Assembly: GCA_017631705.1 (NCBI GenBank)
Contig: JAGBSU010000063.1
Span: 1 to 15,449, forward strand
Reading direction: 5' to 3'
From: Clostridia bacterium
GTDB taxonomy: Bacteria; Bacillota; Clostridia; Oscillospirales; Acutalibacteraceae
DNA: 15,449 nucleotides
The translations under genes were made by a program, and so were the position numbers. The notes below the pieces were generated by a model. That model ran no database searches and had not been told where the DNA came from. It worked only from the letters and a program-made list of their open reading frames with translations. This document shows positions 13,599-15,449 of this stretch, piece after piece. Position 1 is the first letter of the stretch, and every line of letters begins with the position of its first letter.

Positions 13599-14051
13599 TT
13601 ACTTCCAATCATCCGTATTCAACGGAATGGTAATAGGTCCGTTACCTACCATTTCCACCACCATATGTTCCCCGAACTTGCCGGTAGCCACTTTGGGTAC
13701 GCCGCAAGCGCGAAGCTCCTCTTGAAGTTTTTCATACAATGGCAACGCCACGTCGGGACGTGCCGCTTTGCAAAAATTCGGTCGCCGCCCGTGTGAGCAA
13801 TCCGCACCCAGCGTGAAATTGGAAATAACTAACGCTTCACCGCCAACGTTCAACAACGAAAGGTTAAGCTTATCATTTTCGTCGGTGAAAACCCGTAAAT
13901 TGGCAATCTTTTGCGCCAACAACACGGCGTCTGCTTCGGTATCGCCTTCCAGTACGCCTAACATAATCAAAACACCTTCGCCGATTTCACCAACGGTTTC
14001 ATCGTCTACCGACACCTTGGCGGAATGTACTCTTTGAAAAACTGCTTTCAT
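13599..14051 (-). CDS. dtd: D-aminoacyl-tRNA deacylase
   Basis: Hydrolyses D-aminoacyl-tRNA (for example D-Tyr-tRNA), and in the DTD family also Gly-tRNA(Ala), as proofreading in the cytoplasm. The 150 residues match the family from end to end. Features are MKAVFQRV (1-8), VGEIGEGVL (20-28), LNLSLLNVGGEAL (62-74), the catalytic region SNFTLGAD (77-84), GRRPNFCKAARP (88-99), TGKFGEHM (123-130) and the Gly-cisPro segment GPITI (138-142). The usual SQxT motif reads SNFT here; the catalytic-type Thr80 is kept. The start is ATG at 14051, with AAAAGGAG in the last codons of rel about 11 bases upstream. It sits 6 bases after rel and 4 bases before the MBL gene. Confidence 0.95.
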   Translation of the reverse strand: MKAVFQRVHSAKVSVDDETVGEIGEGVLIMLGVLEGDTEADAVLLAQKIANLRVFTDENDKLNLSLLNVGGEALVISNFTLGADCSHGRRPNFCKAARPDVALPLYEKLQEELRACGVPKVATGKFGEHMVVEMVGNGPITIPLNTDDWK

Positions 14052-14057
14052 GTTTGG

Positions 14058-15449
14058 TTAAACTCCTTTTCGGTCCACGGCAATCACACCGCCCACACGG
14101 CTGAGCTTGGTAATAACCTCTTGTACGTGTGCCACGCTGTTAACACCTACCGTGATTAAAATTTCAGAATGTTCGTCGTGCAGTTCACGTACTTGCATAC
14201 CATATATCATCACGTGCATACCTGCCAACTGCGACGTCACGTTGGCAAGTAACTCCACACGCGGCTTGGCTTCAATACGCAAATCCGCTTTGAATTCTTC
14301 TCGTATCGAATCCTCCCAATGAACCGCTACCCAACGTTCGGGCTCGGCGGCGGTTTTTACATCGGCAGGTACGTTAACACAGTCGCGCTTGTGAATGGAA
14401 ACACCGTATCCGCGCGTGATAAAGCCGATAATATCATCTCCCGGTACCGGATTACAGCAACGAGAAAACTTCACCAAGCAATTGTCCATATTGTCAATAA
14501 TGACACCGCCGTTATGACGACGGTGAGGTTTAGCCGTGGCGCTGATGGATTCCGGTGTGATTTCGGAACGAGTATATTTGGCGGCATCGTCCTTCATGCG
14601 GGGAATCAGCCGCGACAGCGAAATACCGCCGTATCCGATTGCCGCATAAAAGTCATCTATTGTGGCACAATGCTGGCGTTTTGCTTGTGCTAATAAAAAT
14701 TCCTCTTTATCGTCTTCGGCAAGGCGAATGAAATTGCGTGCCAATTCCTGTTCCAGTTCTTCTCGACCTTGCTCGATATTTTCTTCACGGCGTTCTTTTT
14801 TATACCACGCACGGATTTTATTGCGTGCCTCGCTGGTTTTTACAAGTTGCAACCAATCGCGGCTCGGCCCGTGGTCCGGTGCGGTGGTGGTGAGAATTTC
14901 AACCACCTCGCCGGTTTTCAACTCGTAATCAATTGAAACAATGCGTCCGTCCACCTTCGCACCGACCATGCGGTTTCCTACGCCGGAGTGAATGGCATAG
15001 GCAAAGTCAATTACCGTCGCACCGCGCGGTAAACTGATCACGCGTCCGCGCGGTGAAAAAACGAATACGTCATCGGAGGATAAATCGGTCTTAATGGATT
15101 GCAAAATATCTTCGGCGTCGTCGACATCTTTTTGGTTTTCAATAAACTGACGAACCCACGCTACCCGTTCCTCTAAACGGTCTTTTTTGTGGATTCCGAG
15201 CTTGTATTTCCAATGCGCTGCGATACCGTATTCCGCTGTGTGATGCATATCCCACGTGCGAATTTGTACCTCAAACGCAATCTTTTCATGGCTGATAACT
15301 GTCGTGTGTAACGATTGGTACATGTTTGACTTGGGCGTGGAAATGTAATCCTTAAAACGGTTGGGGAGGGGGTGAAACATATCGTGTACCAGTCCAAGCA
15401 CGTTGTAACAATCGGTCACGGTATCCACAATAACACGTACGGCAAACAC
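14058..15449 (-). CDS. rel: Rel-type (p)ppGpp synthetase/hydrolase, C-terminal part
   Basis: The C-terminal 463 residues of a RelA/SpoT homologue, the stringent-response enzyme that makes and usually also degrades (p)ppGpp. The gene is cut by the window edge, so the hydrolase domain and most of the synthetase are not visible. What remains starts inside the synthetase (AVRVIVD, then EVQIRTWDMHH..EYGIAAHWKYK at 60-83). A TGS domain (about 125-187), a helical region, the cysteine-rich CCNPVPGDDI (331-340) with HKRDC (353-357), and a C-terminal ACT domain (about 388-460) follow. The first codon in the window is GTG but lies within a conserved strand and is not a start. The domain layout is that of the long ribosome-associated Rel; whether the hydrolase is active cannot be judged. 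Confidence 0.95.
   Translation of the reverse strand: MFAVRVIVDTVTDCYNVLGLVHDMFHPLPNRFKDYISTPKSNMYQSLHTTVISHEKIAFEVQIRTWDMHHTAEYGIAAHWKYKLGIHKKDRLEERVAWVRQFIENQKDVDDAEDILQSIKTDLSSDDVFVFSPRGRVISLPRGATVIDFAYAIHSGVGNRMVGAKVDGRIVSIDYELKTGEVVEILTTTAPDHGPSRDWLQLVKTSEARNKIRAWYKKERREENIEQGREELEQELARNFIRLAEDDKEEFLLAQAKRQHCATIDDFYAAIGYGGISLSRLIPRMKDDAAKYTRSEITPESISATAKPHRRHNGGVIIDNMDNCLVKFSRCCNPVPGDDIIGFITRGYGVSIHKRDCVNVPADVKTAAEPERWVAVHWEDSIREEFKADLRIEAKPRVELLANVTSQLAGMHVMIYGMQVRELHDEHSEILITVGVNSVAHVQEVITKLSRVGGVIAVDRKGV

Noticed and set aside
13595..13612. Longer N-terminus for the MBL hydrolase from ATG 13612
   Set aside because: No ribosome binding site precedes it, and it adds six residues within dtd. 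ATG 13594 has GGAAG at good spacing.
1..15449. CRISPR arrays, insertion sequences, prophage genes or defence systems
   Set aside because: No regularly spaced repeats, transposase motifs, phage proteins or known defence domains were seen on either strand.

Overview
The window looks like chromosomal DNA of a low-to-medium G+C Gram-positive anaerobe of the Clostridia. The signs are strong AGGAGG-type ribosome binding sites, a clostridial Rel-Dtd-MBL-HemZ gene neighbourhood, a class I-beta DAHP synthase, a type II dehydroquinase, and a tRNA gene with encoded CCA and a consensus sigma-A promoter. I cannot name the species. No transposon, phage gene or CRISPR array was seen.

Bases 1-674 hold the end of an unidentified AT-rich reading frame (1-147), a sigma-A-type promoter (180-208) and a long structured leader. 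The leader contains a 29-codon reading frame (411-500) with eight consecutive Tyr/Phe codons, ending next to a Rho-independent terminator (536-575). An 11-bp alternative pairing (484-494 with 544-554) would break that terminator. This has the architecture of a classical ribosome-mediated transcription attenuator, and it is the most interesting thing in the window.

Bases 675-8685 are one plus-strand operon with no non-coding base between genes: aroF, tyrA, aroB, aroA, aroC, pheA, an aroE-aroK fusion and aroQ. Together they encode all seven shikimate-pathway steps from PEP plus erythrose 4-phosphate to chorismate, the chorismate mutase/prephenate dehydratase leading to Phe, and the prephenate dehydrogenase leading to Tyr. 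Only the final transaminase is missing. The leader codons (Phe and Tyr, no Trp) match the end products. Allosteric domains on AroF and PheA suggest a second, protein-level layer of control.

A tRNA-Leu(CAA) gene with its own consensus promoter follows (8710-8841). A hairpin at 8847-8868 then appears to terminate transcription from both sides.

Bases 8877-15449 are on the minus strand. In transcription order they are a Rel-type (p)ppGpp enzyme (5' end outside the window), D-aminoacyl-tRNA deacylase, a glyoxalase-II-like metallo-hydrolase, the radical-SAM protein HemZ and a stand-alone uridine-kinase-like P-loop kinase. After a 64-bp gap with a possible promoter come a small zinc-ribbon protein and an MTA/SAH-deaminase-like amidohydrolase, which overlap by four bases.
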